This document shows positions 21,548 to 31,846 of a DNA stretch of 64,000 nucleotides, one piece after another. The translations under genes and the position numbers were made by a program. This DNA comes from Pseudo-nitzschia pungens. Taxonomy: Eukaryota > Bacillariophyta > Bacillariophyceae > Bacillariales > Bacillariaceae. Location: positions 1,674,001 to 1,738,000 of the forward strand of contig CM074768.1 in the NCBI GenBank assembly GCA_037355855.1, read 5' to 3'. How positions within the stretch are numbered: the first letter of the stretch is position 1; each line of letters begins with the position of its first letter. A model generated the notes under the pieces. That model saw nothing but the letters and a program-made list of their open reading frames with translations, was not told where the DNA came from and did not search any database.

Positions 21548-22860
21548 TTATTATTTGTTAACCGATCATTCTAGTCCAGAATACCGAATACGGTAGTCTT
21601 GTAATTGTATCAGGAGCTCTACTAACATCATTATTGCAATTTGGAGCTCAACGGAAACTGTGTTGGTACAGTCGGTACCGTATCATCAACTTTACGACTG
21701 CATCTAACCTTTGCATCGATCTTTTCTTCGAACGGATTGCCGCACGCCGCTCCAAGGGTGACCACGATTCAGCAAAGAAGGAAGCGTTCCAAACCTGCTA
21801 CAAACCAAACGCAAGATCAGCACGAGTGTTGACATGATTATTATTTTGATTTGCATTCGACCTGGACGGGGATCTGATTCCCTTTGGTTTCTACGCCTCG
21901 TTAATGCACAAAAGGTTTTTACGATACGCGGGGAGTATAGCACTATTGTTTGTTCTTTTCTTCGGTTGGGACTAGGGCAAAGACTACCCATATTGTTCTA
22001 TTACTCTATCTATCTATTTTCATGAATCCCTCACCGTGCTGTAATGCTTAAGAGCAATCGCGTTCGCAGTCTTTGTGTGAAACAACCTCGCGCAAGAACC
22101 ACTGCGATAGTGATAGCCGTCTTCGCCTTATTCGATTGGCGATGGGTCTGCGATCTCGACGGATGCAAACAGTGCCGGCATTTTTCTACGGTGCCACGAT
22201 GTGCTCAACCCTGCTTCTGTATAGTGCTGATTCCAAGTCCTTGAATCGAACCAATGGTTGAAATAATGCCGATAAAATTGGGCTTTTCTCGTTCCTCATG
22301 CTATCACGCCAGATGCATCATTTTATCGATTATATTTTTCTGCGAGAATGCATAACGGACGTATCCAAACCCGCGATCTTTACTTTGAAAAGAATATCAT
22401 TGCATTGTATTCGGATTTGGTGCATAGCCCTCGATGTATTTCACAAAACTTGCTAGGATCCAACTTTCTGTATCCATTTCAAGCGTTCATACATGCATCT
22501 ATCCGAATATGCCATGTTTCCGTGGAGATTCCGTCGCGGTTTTAACCATATTTGACCATTGTTTGATACGACTTATCCTGTTCCCCGATGCAATTACATC
22601 ATACCCGTTGCACCGACGACCGTTGCTCACTGACCGAAATGGAGCGAAAGAAACCAAAAACAGCCCAAAACAATTGGATTTCATCGGCACCATCGAAGGA
22701 TTGGTGCCTCTTGACCATGGCGTTGAACACACTTTTCGCTCGTTCACATGCCGCCCAATATTCGTACTCGTGGCACTCGCAATGACGCAATTCTGGCATC
22801 GCTGCGCAAACGCTCTTGTTTTTCCACCAAAAGAATCCAAAGAAACACCCCGTCTTGTGG
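21548..22860. other. intergenic stretch, no supported gene
   Basis: Several short open frames occur on both strands but none has a recognisable domain or signal. The last part probably includes the 3' untranslated region of the minus-strand gene ending at 22861. Confidence 0.45.
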
Positions 22861-25046
22861 CTAGTACTTTCCCTTCGAAACGCCAGTCTCCCAAGATGGC
22901 CGTCGAGACATTTTGATCACTCTCTTCACTGCGCGTTGATCGCGTCGTTCGTCTTTGTAGACCTTCTTCGTGCCCGGAATCGGAACCACACCCAACAGTT
23001 TCAGTTCGGGACCACCCAACAATTTCATTCGGTTTTTTTTCTTCTTTCCGGGTGAGGGCAACGAAGAACCCATGCTCGCTGACTCGGAGTGCGAGTGAGA
23101 TGTTCGAGATCCGTACGAAGAGACGAGTGAAAAGTCGGCGCTGCCGCCAGTGTCTTCGTAGCCATAATCGACGGATCCGGTTGTCGAAGATAGGTCATCA
23201 TGAATGTTTGAGTTTCCAATACCGTTGCTGACATTTGAATGACCATCTTGGGTCGCTGTTGCTTTTCCCACTATTGATGTTGATATTTTTTGAGACAACG
23301 AAATAATGATAAAATCCAAACCAAGTGGGAACGGGGTTGAGAAGGATGAATCACCATTTTTCACCGCAGCGCGACCTTCGGAACATTTACTTCCGAACCA
23401 ATGAACCATACGAAGCGACATTCCACAAAAGCACAACACAATATAATCGTCAACACACATTTACACGACATAGGCACACACGCATAGATACACGTACCAG
23501 ATGAATTGCTTTGCGAAATTTCTTCCTCGACCTCTCGTTCCTGAGACGCCTGCGATTGTGTAATGATGTGTTTGCGCTCGCATTCTCGCTTTTTGTTGCC
23601 CCGAATCTTGAGGGCTTCCTTCATCAACCGCGGATCGAGAGTGGCGGTCGCCACACCGGCCTTGACCGCCCGATTTCCTATTTTCTTGCCCACCTTGCCG
23701 GTTTTGACTGCGATTTTACCGGTTCCATTGACAAGGCCGCTGGCGGTAGTCTTCGCCGTCTTTTTCAGGGCATCCTTGGATTTCCGGTAGACCGTCCGAT
23801 TGCGTTTCTTCTCGGCACGGATTTCTTCCTGTTTGATAATTTTTTTCACAATGTCTTCGTCGTTCGCTCCCCGTTCCCGTGCGGAGGCCGCTGCCGTTTT
23901 CGAGATGGGAAGGTACACTTCCATGATGGCGTATGGATCGAAGGTTCCCTCCTCCCACTGGCGGGATTGTTCGTTCCAAACCAACTCGATCGAAGATTCC
24001 TTGAGACTACGGACTTTTACGGCTCCGTCCGGTGTCCAAGCCTCCAGACCGCGGTATTCGATGGGCTTCTTCTTTTTGTTTTTTTGTTTGCCGCCGGATT
24101 TTTTTGTTTTGTTGTTGGTCTGACTGTTTTCCTTTTCGCCAGCACCCCCGCTGCTATCCCGGCCCAGCATGCTTTCAAGTTCCTCTCGCAGCTCCTGCTC
24201 TCGCTTGACGGCCTTGGATGCCGTCTTGCGCGCCAGGTCGACCATTTTGTCGTAGTCCTCTCGCCTGTACCAGGACCTGCCGATTTCGTGTTTTGTGTAA
24301 TCGTTAATGTGCAGACAGGTTTGCATTTCGTCGTATTCGTCAAAGCGGATCGTAGTTTTTCGTTCGGGCAAAAACAAGCAAGAGGGATCATCGGACGCTA
24401 TATCTCCGAATGTTTTGTCACCGGTAAGAGCCGTGGAGGCTTCGGCTTCTTCCACGTATTCGAAGAAATCTGAGTCGAAAGCGTCGTCGTCGGCAGCGGC
24501 GCTTTCGAGCATTTGATAATTTTTGTGCTGTGCCTTGGTCTTACTGGATGGAGATCCTGCCGTCTTGTTCTTGGTGGGAGATCTGGAGGAAGAATCGGCA
24601 CTGGCTATCCACAGTGCTGTGCTCGACGTTCCATTTCCACTCAAGGGTGGGGGAGGCGGTAGTAGTGCTGGTTGGTTCAACGTTTGCTGCTCTTTCCCGG
24701 TAATTATAACCACGGGTGGATGAGACGATGGCTCCCTTGCATTCGTTGGCATCGCTGAGGTTACCGGCGACGGTTTGTGTCCCATGTGCAACTCCTGTTT
24801 TCCCTTCTTGTGAAAGACTCCCGGTGCCAAGTCGACCTCCTCCTGTTGCTCCGATGACGGCAGGGACTGCTGTTCCATTTGTTGTTGATATCGTCCTTTG
24901 TTTTTTTCCCTTGGATTTTCGGTCCTCGAAGCATCGGGGTCGGCATCCGAATCTTCGTCATCGTCTATATTGATGTCGGGCGACAACTTTTTTCCAGACA
25001 ATCGTCTGAAAATGCCCATCTTGCTCTGAGTAGTTGTTGAGTTCAA
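22861..25046 (-). CDS. charged two-exon protein of unknown function
   Basis: Exons 25046-23498 and 23270-22861 are joined across a 227-bp GTACGT...AATAG intron, giving 652 residues; a second ATG at 25019 (MGIFRRLSGKK) would give 643. The first third is low complexity (Gln, Pro and Asp/Glu runs). A more ordered central region follows: HINDYTKHEIGRSWYRREDY, a coiled-coil-like Lys/Glu helix, a Lys/Gly-rich spacer, then EYRGLEAWTPDGAVKVRS. A long basic segment with repeated GKIAVKTGKVGKK-type motifs precedes the splice. Exon 2 encodes a Ser/Gly-rich part and a basic C-terminus. No signal peptide, membrane span or catalytic motif is seen. The DYT...SWY and RGLE motifs remind me of diatom-restricted families, but I cannot assign a role. 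Confidence 0.7.
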
Positions 25047-26209
25047 TCCCCGTTATTTGTGCATTCCCGCCATGGAATGACTTTGTTGGTTCTCAGACCG
25101 GCTCGTTTGGGATTCGGAAATGAGATGAAATGCTTTTTATCCGAGAGACAACAAATTCTAGTGCGCAAGGAATTGTTTTGTCCCTTTACTGTACGGTATA
25201 CGACAGTGATACTAGTGATAATACTGAAATAAAATAGTAAGGTAGGAACCTTACTGCATCAAACAATACCAATATTTTGGAAAGTGCAAGATGTATGAGT
25301 ATTACCGTAAGTTACCGTACCGTACCGTACCGGTACCAGTAGAATGAATCTGTTATCTGTTCCTATGGTTGTTTTGTTTTGGTTCTCGGCCGTCATACAA
25401 GTACAACCGAAACTTTTAGGTCTGTGAAAGTGGCGGAATAATACCCTTTCGATTTCCAATAGTTTTTGTCGAACATTGGATCACCAATATACGTGCGAGA
25501 TTTGTCGAAACATGGTCTTATCTGGTTGGGCCTAAGTAATCAAAGTGTTTAAAAGTGTTATGACTGAGTCATTATTGCAGCAATCACTGTTTATTACACC
25601 AGATCGTTACGCAGTTCTTACAGAATCGAATCATCGCAAAGTTTGAAACCCGTGAAGAAAAAAAAACAATGAATAATTCAAAAAATGCATTGTGGTACGT
25701 AAACGTAAGGTTATTGAATAACCGTATTCAATGTTTTGTTGAAATCAACAACACTCATTATTATTTCTCCAGTTCCTACCGGTACTTGTAGTAGTGTACA
25801 CTAATTTACGTATGTACGGTACTCGAACTATTCCACACTACGTTTTCAGTAAGTAACACAAACCGATTCTTGTATCCTACTGTACTTTTTATCAAGCTTA
25901 TTTTAAAACTTGAGACTTGAGGAACCGAACCTCGGGGGACGCTAATTGACAAATAAAACGGAAAAAGATTGAAATTATCATTGCTCCTCACAAACTGATG
26001 TTTTGTACGATTGTGTCATACGTACGGGTACAAGTAGTACACTACAAGGTACAGTATTGGAAATACAGGTGACATCACTTACATACGTGCGCGTACATAC
26101 GTACCAGTACCGGCAACTGCACTTAGGTACCAGTTCATTTTCACACTTTTTTTGGTTCGAAATCCACACTTTTTGCTACTATCCACACTTTTTGTCCACA
26201 CTTTTCAAC
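25047..26209. other. intergenic, palindrome-rich, ends with a short tandem repeat
   Basis: GTACCGTACCGTACCGGTACC-like strings lie at about 25305-25340 and 26020-26125. Positions 26160-26205 contain three imperfect copies of TCCACACTTTTTG directly outside the next transposon. No gene is seen. Confidence 0.5.
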
Positions 26210-26228
26210 TATCGTTTAGCTGCGGCGG
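26210..26228 (+). repeat. left 19-bp terminal inverted repeat
   Basis: TATCGTTTAGCTGCGGCGG, perfectly inverted at 31828-31846. Confidence 0.8.
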
Positions 26229-26892
26229 GGTTCTAAAACTGCAGATATGCGCATTTTTTTTTTGGAGTAATCATAACTTCTAAAGTATAGATCCAATAGC
26301 AACAAGTAATGGCTTGTTAGAAAGCTCTCACTCTCCTCTTTCCATAGGTATATGGTTCTATATACTTCAGAGGTGCTCTTGTTGTTGCAAATACTCACTG
26401 AAGTTGACACATGTAATTTTGGCATATGCGCATATGCGCATTTTTAGAACCACTTTAGAACCACACGCATTTACTAGTAATGACTAACTCGATTCAAGTT
26501 TTATTTTGGCCAATTTTAGCCAGGTTTTTCTTTTTTTCTGTGGCAAAGAACCATCATCGACACACTGTCTTCTGATCTTTCTCAAATTGGTATGTGTTCT
26601 CGTTCCGGACAAATCGACGACGGTGTGTTCATGATGGTTAGATCCGATGGTGTCAAAGAATCACCTATCCATTCTTATGGAGAGTATCGAATAATCATTC
26701 AATCAACAACAATCCAATAAAATTTGGAATAACAATCTGTTCATATCCTTCTGTGTCAAATTTTCGTGTCAAAAGTAAAGAAATGTTCCGACGTCGAATC
26801 TATTTTGTATTGGAGAGGTGTTGTTATCCAAATATGCCATTTGTCCTTATCCTTCCCTTTCCCAAAAAAAAGAAAAGAAAAGAAAAACAACC

Positions 26893-28167
26893 ATGCCAAT
26901 TCAAACACCGGAATTTAAAGTCGATGATCTTTACCCCGATCTTAAAAAAAGGGAAGAGGATGTATCTCCTTTATCGGCGCCACCTTTCGACACTCCCCCT
27001 TGTCCCGATTCGTGGAAACGGAACAACATAGCTGCAACTGATTACAAGGCTAGAGGGCTTGCTTCTCGGACCGTTTTTAAAGCTAGAAAATTATTCGATA
27101 GGGAAAGAACCAAGAATAGAATTAAAAAGAGAATCCACAAGAAAAGGAATATGAAATTGAAATGGTATCCTGCTTCGAAGGCTCGTCAAGTAGAGCAAGC
27201 TGTCAAGTTTCTAGATCCAGGTTATGGTTGGAAAGTCGAAGTCGTCAGGGATATTTCTGTTCCACCACCTCCGCAACCCCCTACTCCACCTTTAACACCG
27301 TCACCCGAGCTTCCTAATATCAATACAGTTTTGATGAAAGGTGCGGAATTGTTGCATCAAAGATCAAAGTTAATGAAAGAAGCCAAAGCAAAGGCAAGAG
27401 CACTTTTTGATACCAAAAATAAACAAGAACAACCGGACAATATCAAAAGCGAGGACGATTCAGAGGATAGAAAGCCACCAGCGAGTAACAAATCCGGAAG
27501 TAAGAACAAAAGGCAATCCAAGAAAAGAAAGGAAGAAACGACACCCGAAAGAAAAAAAGAACAAACTCTTCCGAAAAAAAAAAGCCGAAGTGCGTTGTTC
27601 TATGATCCACCAGAAGATCTAATACTCGAAGGAGCCGCCCGTTACTTTTACAAAGAAGCTAAGGCATTATCGAAACAGGAGCCTATCGATTTATATAAAG
27701 AACATCCATCCCTAGGCCATTTCGCAGAGAAACATTGTTTAGGATGTGGATTAGGGACTTGCCTTCAGAAGAGTTACATTGCTACTACAGTTGCAATGGC
27801 TCGAAGCGCTATCGCATCGGAGCTTGGAGAATTAGAGGGAATGTCGTTTCGACAGAAGAAACAATGGTTTATTGGTCTATATCATAAGGTGAGAGGTTGG
27901 GAAGTACAATCACATGCAACTCACCATTCTTGTGCTATTAAATTTGCTTATAAAGAGTGGGGTATTGGGTGGAATTCCAAAGCAATTGCTTTAGAAGAGA
28001 AAGAAAGAGCCGAACGATTGATGAATTATGGTATCGTTTACGATCCATTCAACCTTGTCAATAGTGAGTGTCCAGTTTCGTCCGAATCGAAAGAAGAACA
28101 ACAACGCCGTACTAGTAGTGATAAAGATAACAAACAAAGTTGGAAATCCATCCAAAAAAGAAATTAA
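26893..28167 (+). CDS. accessory protein of the piggyBac-like element, unknown function
   Basis: 424 residues from the ATG at 26893 (MPIQTPEFKVDDL), chosen because the upstream frame is low-complexity A-rich leader. The N-terminal third carries a strongly basic stretch (RTKNRIKKRIHKKRNMKLKW). A proline-rich linker (PPPPQPPTPPL) and a Lys/Glu-rich, probably coiled or disordered, segment follow. The C-terminal third looks folded, with HCLGCGLGTC at about 280-290 and HATHHSC near 340, possible metal ligands, and aromatic motifs such as KQWFIGLYHKVRGW. Its stop is 47 bp from the stop of the convergent transposase gene. I know no family. Intactness and AT-rich composition like the transposase suggest it belongs to the element and is under selection. 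Confidence 0.75.
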   Translation: MPIQTPEFKVDDLYPDLKKREEDVSPLSAPPFDTPPCPDSWKRNNIAATDYKARGLASRTVFKARKLFDRERTKNRIKKRIHKKRNMKLKWYPASKARQVEQAVKFLDPGYGWKVEVVRDISVPPPPQPPTPPLTPSPELPNINTVLMKGAELLHQRSKLMKEAKAKARALFDTKNKQEQPDNIKSEDDSEDRKPPASNKSGSKNKRQSKKRKEETTPERKKEQTLPKKKSRSALFYDPPEDLILEGAARYFYKEAKALSKQEPIDLYKEHPSLGHFAEKHCLGCGLGTCLQKSYIATTVAMARSAIASELGELEGMSFRQKKQWFIGLYHKVRGWEVQSHATHHSCAIKFAYKEWGIGWNSKAIALEEKERAERLMNYGIVYDPFNLVNSECPVSSESKEEQQRRTSSDKDNKQSWKSIQKRN

Positions 28168-28214
28168 GTTAGGAATACATACCACCATTAATAATCTTCT
28201 ATTGTTCTTTATTT

Positions 28215-31200
28215 TTAGATAATTCCACTACATTTGATATCTACCGAATCGGTCGACTCCTGTGTATTGAATAGTATCTCTTCTGTGTCAATGGTCATGA
28301 TAGTCTCTTGTGATTGTTGTTTGTCTTCCTGTATCGATATCGATTTGTTTGTAATATCAGTTTTCTTTTTCTTCTTTTCTTTTTCTTTCGATTCTTTTAT
28401 CGATTGGATTATTTGTTCTTGTTCTTGTTCTTTCTTTAACAAGTCGTCTCTTCCGAGCAGATAGTACACATACTCCCTATTAGTTTGTATATCATCTTCT
28501 GTTTGTACTTCAATCCATTTCTTTTCATCACTCCTGATAGATTTAAAATCTTTTCTGCCGAGTCCAAAGTAAGCCGGATCATGGTATTCGTGATAACACC
28601 ATCGAGGATGTTGTGTAATAGTAGTAGAGTCAGAAGACCAGTCTCTTGATGACATACAACATAAAGTAATCGGATTGCCGTTATTGTCGGTGCATTTAGA
28701 ACAACAAGTATAACATCTTCTTCCACACATATAACAAAGTCTTCCACTCTTATTTGTTATTTTCTCCATACCATGGTATTTCAGAACTTGACCTTCTAGA
28801 CATAGACGTCCATTAACCAGCGCTTGGTTCACCACTTCACGAGATAGATAGTCACATACTACTCCATTTGCGACGTAAATGGACCTATGGCTCCTCCTAT
28901 ATCTCTTTCGAATTCTTAGAGACCATTTGTTCCGACTTCTTCTACCTTTCATTTCTTGCATCGATTTCCTTAACATTATGTCGCCAGGGTATTTGTTTTC
29001 GAGAGGGTTGTAAGTAAGCATCTGTAACGCCAATTTAGATTGAAATTGGTGTGCTGTTAAAATTTTTTTTTTTGCCCAAGTTGGGTCAAGACTTCCTTCT
29101 GTACATTCTTTGTACATGTCATAAGCAACAGCTATACTCAGTGCTTTGGCATGATTAATCGCCGCGTGATAGTATTTCCATGATCGATACTGAAGACGTG
29201 CTCTTGCGATCATCGAATCGGCTTGATCTATCTTTCCGTATGTATGTAGATATAACTCTCTACTTTGATTCATTTCAATGCACCAGTTTCTTTTGTTATT
29301 TCCTTGTCCCCTACTTTTCCGTTGGACATAACATTCTGAGGAAGATATGGAATTTACGGATCCTATATTCGTCGATCCGGTGCTCTGAAAGCTACAATGG
29401 ACTCTAGTATATAATGGTAATGGTGGTAGAGTCGAGGTGTTCCTTCCTGTGTGTTCTTCATCGATTGTTCCTTCTTCAACATTTGTAATCGATCCCCCTT
29501 TTTTGTCGGTCGATGGAACGTGATTTTTCGAATCGGATTGTCTATAAAATCGATCAAATGGTGGAGGTCGAGTAGTTGGGTATTTCGGTGGTACAGTGGT
29601 CGTTGTATGTGATTTTTTGTTTGCTGGGGAAACAAGTGGTATTTTTGTTGAGGATAACTGGGGTTTTTGTTGTTCCGGTTTTTTCTTGTCCCCTTTTTCT
29701 GGGAAGAAAAACCTTTTCACTAAAGTGATAGGATTCGTAAGCCGGGCAACCCTAGACTTTTGTTTCTTACTTGGTGGAGCGTTGTCTTTATGTAAATAAA
29801 GAGATGGAACACCTTTCGGAAGACACGATCTCGAAACAGTACCTAGCATAGACAAACCTTTGCTTCCCATCCAATCCAAGATGACATCACCATTGAAAAA
29901 ATTATCGACAGTCAAATGTGGTGGTTGAACCCATAGTTTATCTGGACCAATCTGTGGTAGAACACCATTCGTCACTAGTTCAAATACTTCCGACTGACCC
30001 CTTCTGGTAAAACCGGGAGCGCATTTATACTTTCCAACCCGGTGTATATATGCTCTCGGACGTATCCTATAACAGTCAAATAAGAGAGTTGTTTGACCAC
30101 CTCTACTTGTCCTTTTCCCTGGAGTGAAATAAACGTTCGAACCCCCGTAACCACCAAATGCCCAAGTGGTTTCATCTACCACCAGATCTTGATCTGCTCT
30201 TTTTGTTATATAATTAGTGTTGTGAACAAGCACTTTGTAAATATAATCGAACTTATTGGAAGGATTGAATGGTACCCTGTGTTCTTCCTCATAATTATTC
30301 GATACCTTTAAGTTCTCTTTAATCTCTCGCCACCTCCATAGGCTCATAGTTTTATGGATAGTTTTATTGTACATACAATCCTTGGGATCCCATCGATTTT
30401 TAATATCTTGAGAACTCCCTCCACCACAAGCACCATGCATGAATAAACAACCATCGAATTTGACTACTTCTTCATGGGAAATAGATTTTATCTGATGTCC
30501 ATAACCATCGTTCTTCCGATTGGCATAAACATTACTGAACCAAGTAACAAGAGGGAAGTAAGGCATCCTCTCATCTCCTTCAATTCCGGATCGATCTGGG
30601 TAGTGTAATGGGATGATAAGCTGATAGAAAAACAGAGCATCATCATCGCGAATCCTCTCGACAGTTAGTCCGTGCTTTATCAACTTATCTTTGTCAAGGC
30701 ATCCTTTCCTATTTGTAGGAAAGAGATTATTTTCTGTTCCAGTTCTGTATTTATCTATTCCCTTTTCTGCATTCCATCCTTTGTAGTGGAACGTCCATCC
30801 GCTGTCTTTGTGGAATCTAACAGGGCCGGCGTCAATACCTTCAGGTATCGACTGATCCCGAAATGGAATACAGCCGCTGGGCATACAATGATAAAGATAT
30901 TTCCCTTCTTTGAATTTCGGTTCAAAGTAGTACCTGTTCCATGATCCAGGATTGTCCACTTTTTCAAATGGAGGCTCCCCTTTCTTCAAACCGGAAGGTA
31001 TGAAATCAAAAGGTACCTTAGGATAATCGATATTGTGTTCATTTAGAATTCCATTCTTACATTCATAAAGCTCGTAATCGAAGATAGAATCCGAATGATT
31101 TGCATTGTTGTGTTGTTTTTCTATGTTTAAAGACGCTAGCACATCAAATGATCTTGCTTCTGAACCATCTTCGTCACTGTCTCCTCCGTCACGACATATA

Positions 31201-31427
31201 TGGTCTTGGGCGTATTGTTGTTCGAAGTATTTGTTTTGAGCATCGATTATTTCTTGTGAAGAAAATTGTGTGGGTTGGATATTATCATCAATGCCGACAA
31301 CAGTAGTGGTATCAGTAGTATCTTCTTGTGTTGTGGTACGAGTAATCGTGCTAACATCAGAATGCATGTTGCGAGAAAGTCTCACCACCGGCATCGGGGA
31401 AGGAGTGTCGTCGTCGTTGGTATTCAT
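28215..31427 (-). CDS. piggyBac-type transposase (DDE_Tnp_1_7 superfamily), intact
   Basis: 1070 residues, one exon. It would cut and paste the element. The three catalytic aspartates of the family can be placed: D418 in LVVDETTWAFGG, D508 in LTVDNFFNGD and D734 in YGKIDQADSM, the last followed by the usual RARLQYRSWKYYHAAINHAK helix. The distance between the second and third is long because of a Pro/Thr/Lys-rich insert (about residues 575-690). At about 897-960 lies a cysteine-rich domain (CYMCGRRCYTCCSKC ... CC ... WCYHEYH), matching the C-terminal zinc-binding domain that reads terminal repeats in piggyBac. A Lys/Glu and Gln/Ser-rich tail follows. It is roughly 1.8 times as long as insect piggyBac (594 residues). 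Confidence 0.85.
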   Translation of the reverse strand: MNTNDDDTPSPMPVVRLSRNMHSDVSTITRTTTQEDTTDTTTVVGIDDNIQPTQFSSQEIIDAQNKYFEQQYAQDHICRDGGDSDEDGSEARSFDVLASLNIEKQHNNANHSDSIFDYELYECKNGILNEHNIDYPKVPFDFIPSGLKKGEPPFEKVDNPGSWNRYYFEPKFKEGKYLYHCMPSGCIPFRDQSIPEGIDAGPVRFHKDSGWTFHYKGWNAEKGIDKYRTGTENNLFPTNRKGCLDKDKLIKHGLTVERIRDDDALFFYQLIIPLHYPDRSGIEGDERMPYFPLVTWFSNVYANRKNDGYGHQIKSISHEEVVKFDGCLFMHGACGGGSSQDIKNRWDPKDCMYNKTIHKTMSLWRWREIKENLKVSNNYEEEHRVPFNPSNKFDYIYKVLVHNTNYITKRADQDLVVDETTWAFGGYGGSNVYFTPGKRTSRGGQTTLLFDCYRIRPRAYIHRVGKYKCAPGFTRRGQSEVFELVTNGVLPQIGPDKLWVQPPHLTVDNFFNGDVILDWMGSKGLSMLGTVSRSCLPKGVPSLYLHKDNAPPSKKQKSRVARLTNPITLVKRFFFPEKGDKKKPEQQKPQLSSTKIPLVSPANKKSHTTTTVPPKYPTTRPPPFDRFYRQSDSKNHVPSTDKKGGSITNVEEGTIDEEHTGRNTSTLPPLPLYTRVHCSFQSTGSTNIGSVNSISSSECYVQRKSRGQGNNKRNWCIEMNQSRELYLHTYGKIDQADSMIARARLQYRSWKYYHAAINHAKALSIAVAYDMYKECTEGSLDPTWAKKKILTAHQFQSKLALQMLTYNPLENKYPGDIMLRKSMQEMKGRRSRNKWSLRIRKRYRRSHRSIYVANGVVCDYLSREVVNQALVNGRLCLEGQVLKYHGMEKITNKSGRLCYMCGRRCYTCCSKCTDNNGNPITLCCMSSRDWSSDSTTITQHPRWCYHEYHDPAYFGLGRKDFKSIRSDEKKWIEVQTEDDIQTNREYVYYLLGRDDLLKKEQEQEQIIQSIKESKEKEKKKKKTDITNKSISIQEDKQQSQETIMTIDTEEILFNTQESTDSVDIKCSGII

Positions 31428-31827
31428 GATTGTCGTGTCGATATCGATTCTTTCAGGTTGATTGTTGTGTTACAAAGAAAAGAAAAATCAAACGCTACTA
31501 CTGAGTAAATCAACAAACTCAACAAACAGTCTTACTATTGTCTTGACAAGAATTCTGAAGATCCAATAACAATACAATTGTCATCGGACCATTTGTTCCT
31601 GACACCACCTTTTATGCTTTTCCGTAAGTGTTCGGTACATTTTAGATTGTGGAAACACAGGAAAAGAAGCCAAAATCTGATGTCGGTTAGATTGTTTTTG
31701 GCGCACCAGAATATATTTCGAAATTTGAGTAAAATAAGACTCATCAGATTAACATTAAACTGTTATTTGACTAATACGATCAGGAATATAGGATGGTCCT
31801 AAAACAACTGGTTTTCAGTAGATTTTT

Positions 31828-31846
31828 CCGCCGCAGCTAAACGATA
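31828..31846 (-). repeat. right 19-bp terminal inverted repeat
   Basis: Reverse complement of 26210-26228, 100% match. Confidence 0.8.

Larger units (their letters stand above)
26210..31846. mobile_element. two-gene piggyBac-like DNA transposon (5.6 kb)
   Basis: A perfect 19-bp inverted repeat, TATCGTTTAGCTGCGGCGG, occurs at 26210-26228 and in reverse at 31828-31846, enclosing both a piggyBac-type transposase and a second intact gene. The interior is notably AT-rich compared with the host genes. Subterminal TTCTAAAA / TTTTAGAACC motifs occur near both ends (26228-26240, 26440-26458, 31795-31806). The flanks do not show the TTAA duplication expected of piggyBac; instead both repeats end in TA. 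The true boundary could therefore differ by some bases, or the element may use another target. Confidence 0.75.

Noticed and set aside
22434..22916. 160-codon plus-strand frame overlapping the end of the charged protein gene
   Set aside because: No domain, and it runs into the antisense of a supported exon.
23511..24473. 320-codon plus-strand frame opposite the charged two-exon protein
   Set aside because: Phe/Leu-rich antisense shadow of a Lys/Glu-rich coding strand.
25040..25075. T-loop-like GTTCAATCCCC suggesting a tRNA
   Set aside because: No matching acceptor stem or anticodon arm upstream; no tRNA gene was recognised in the window.
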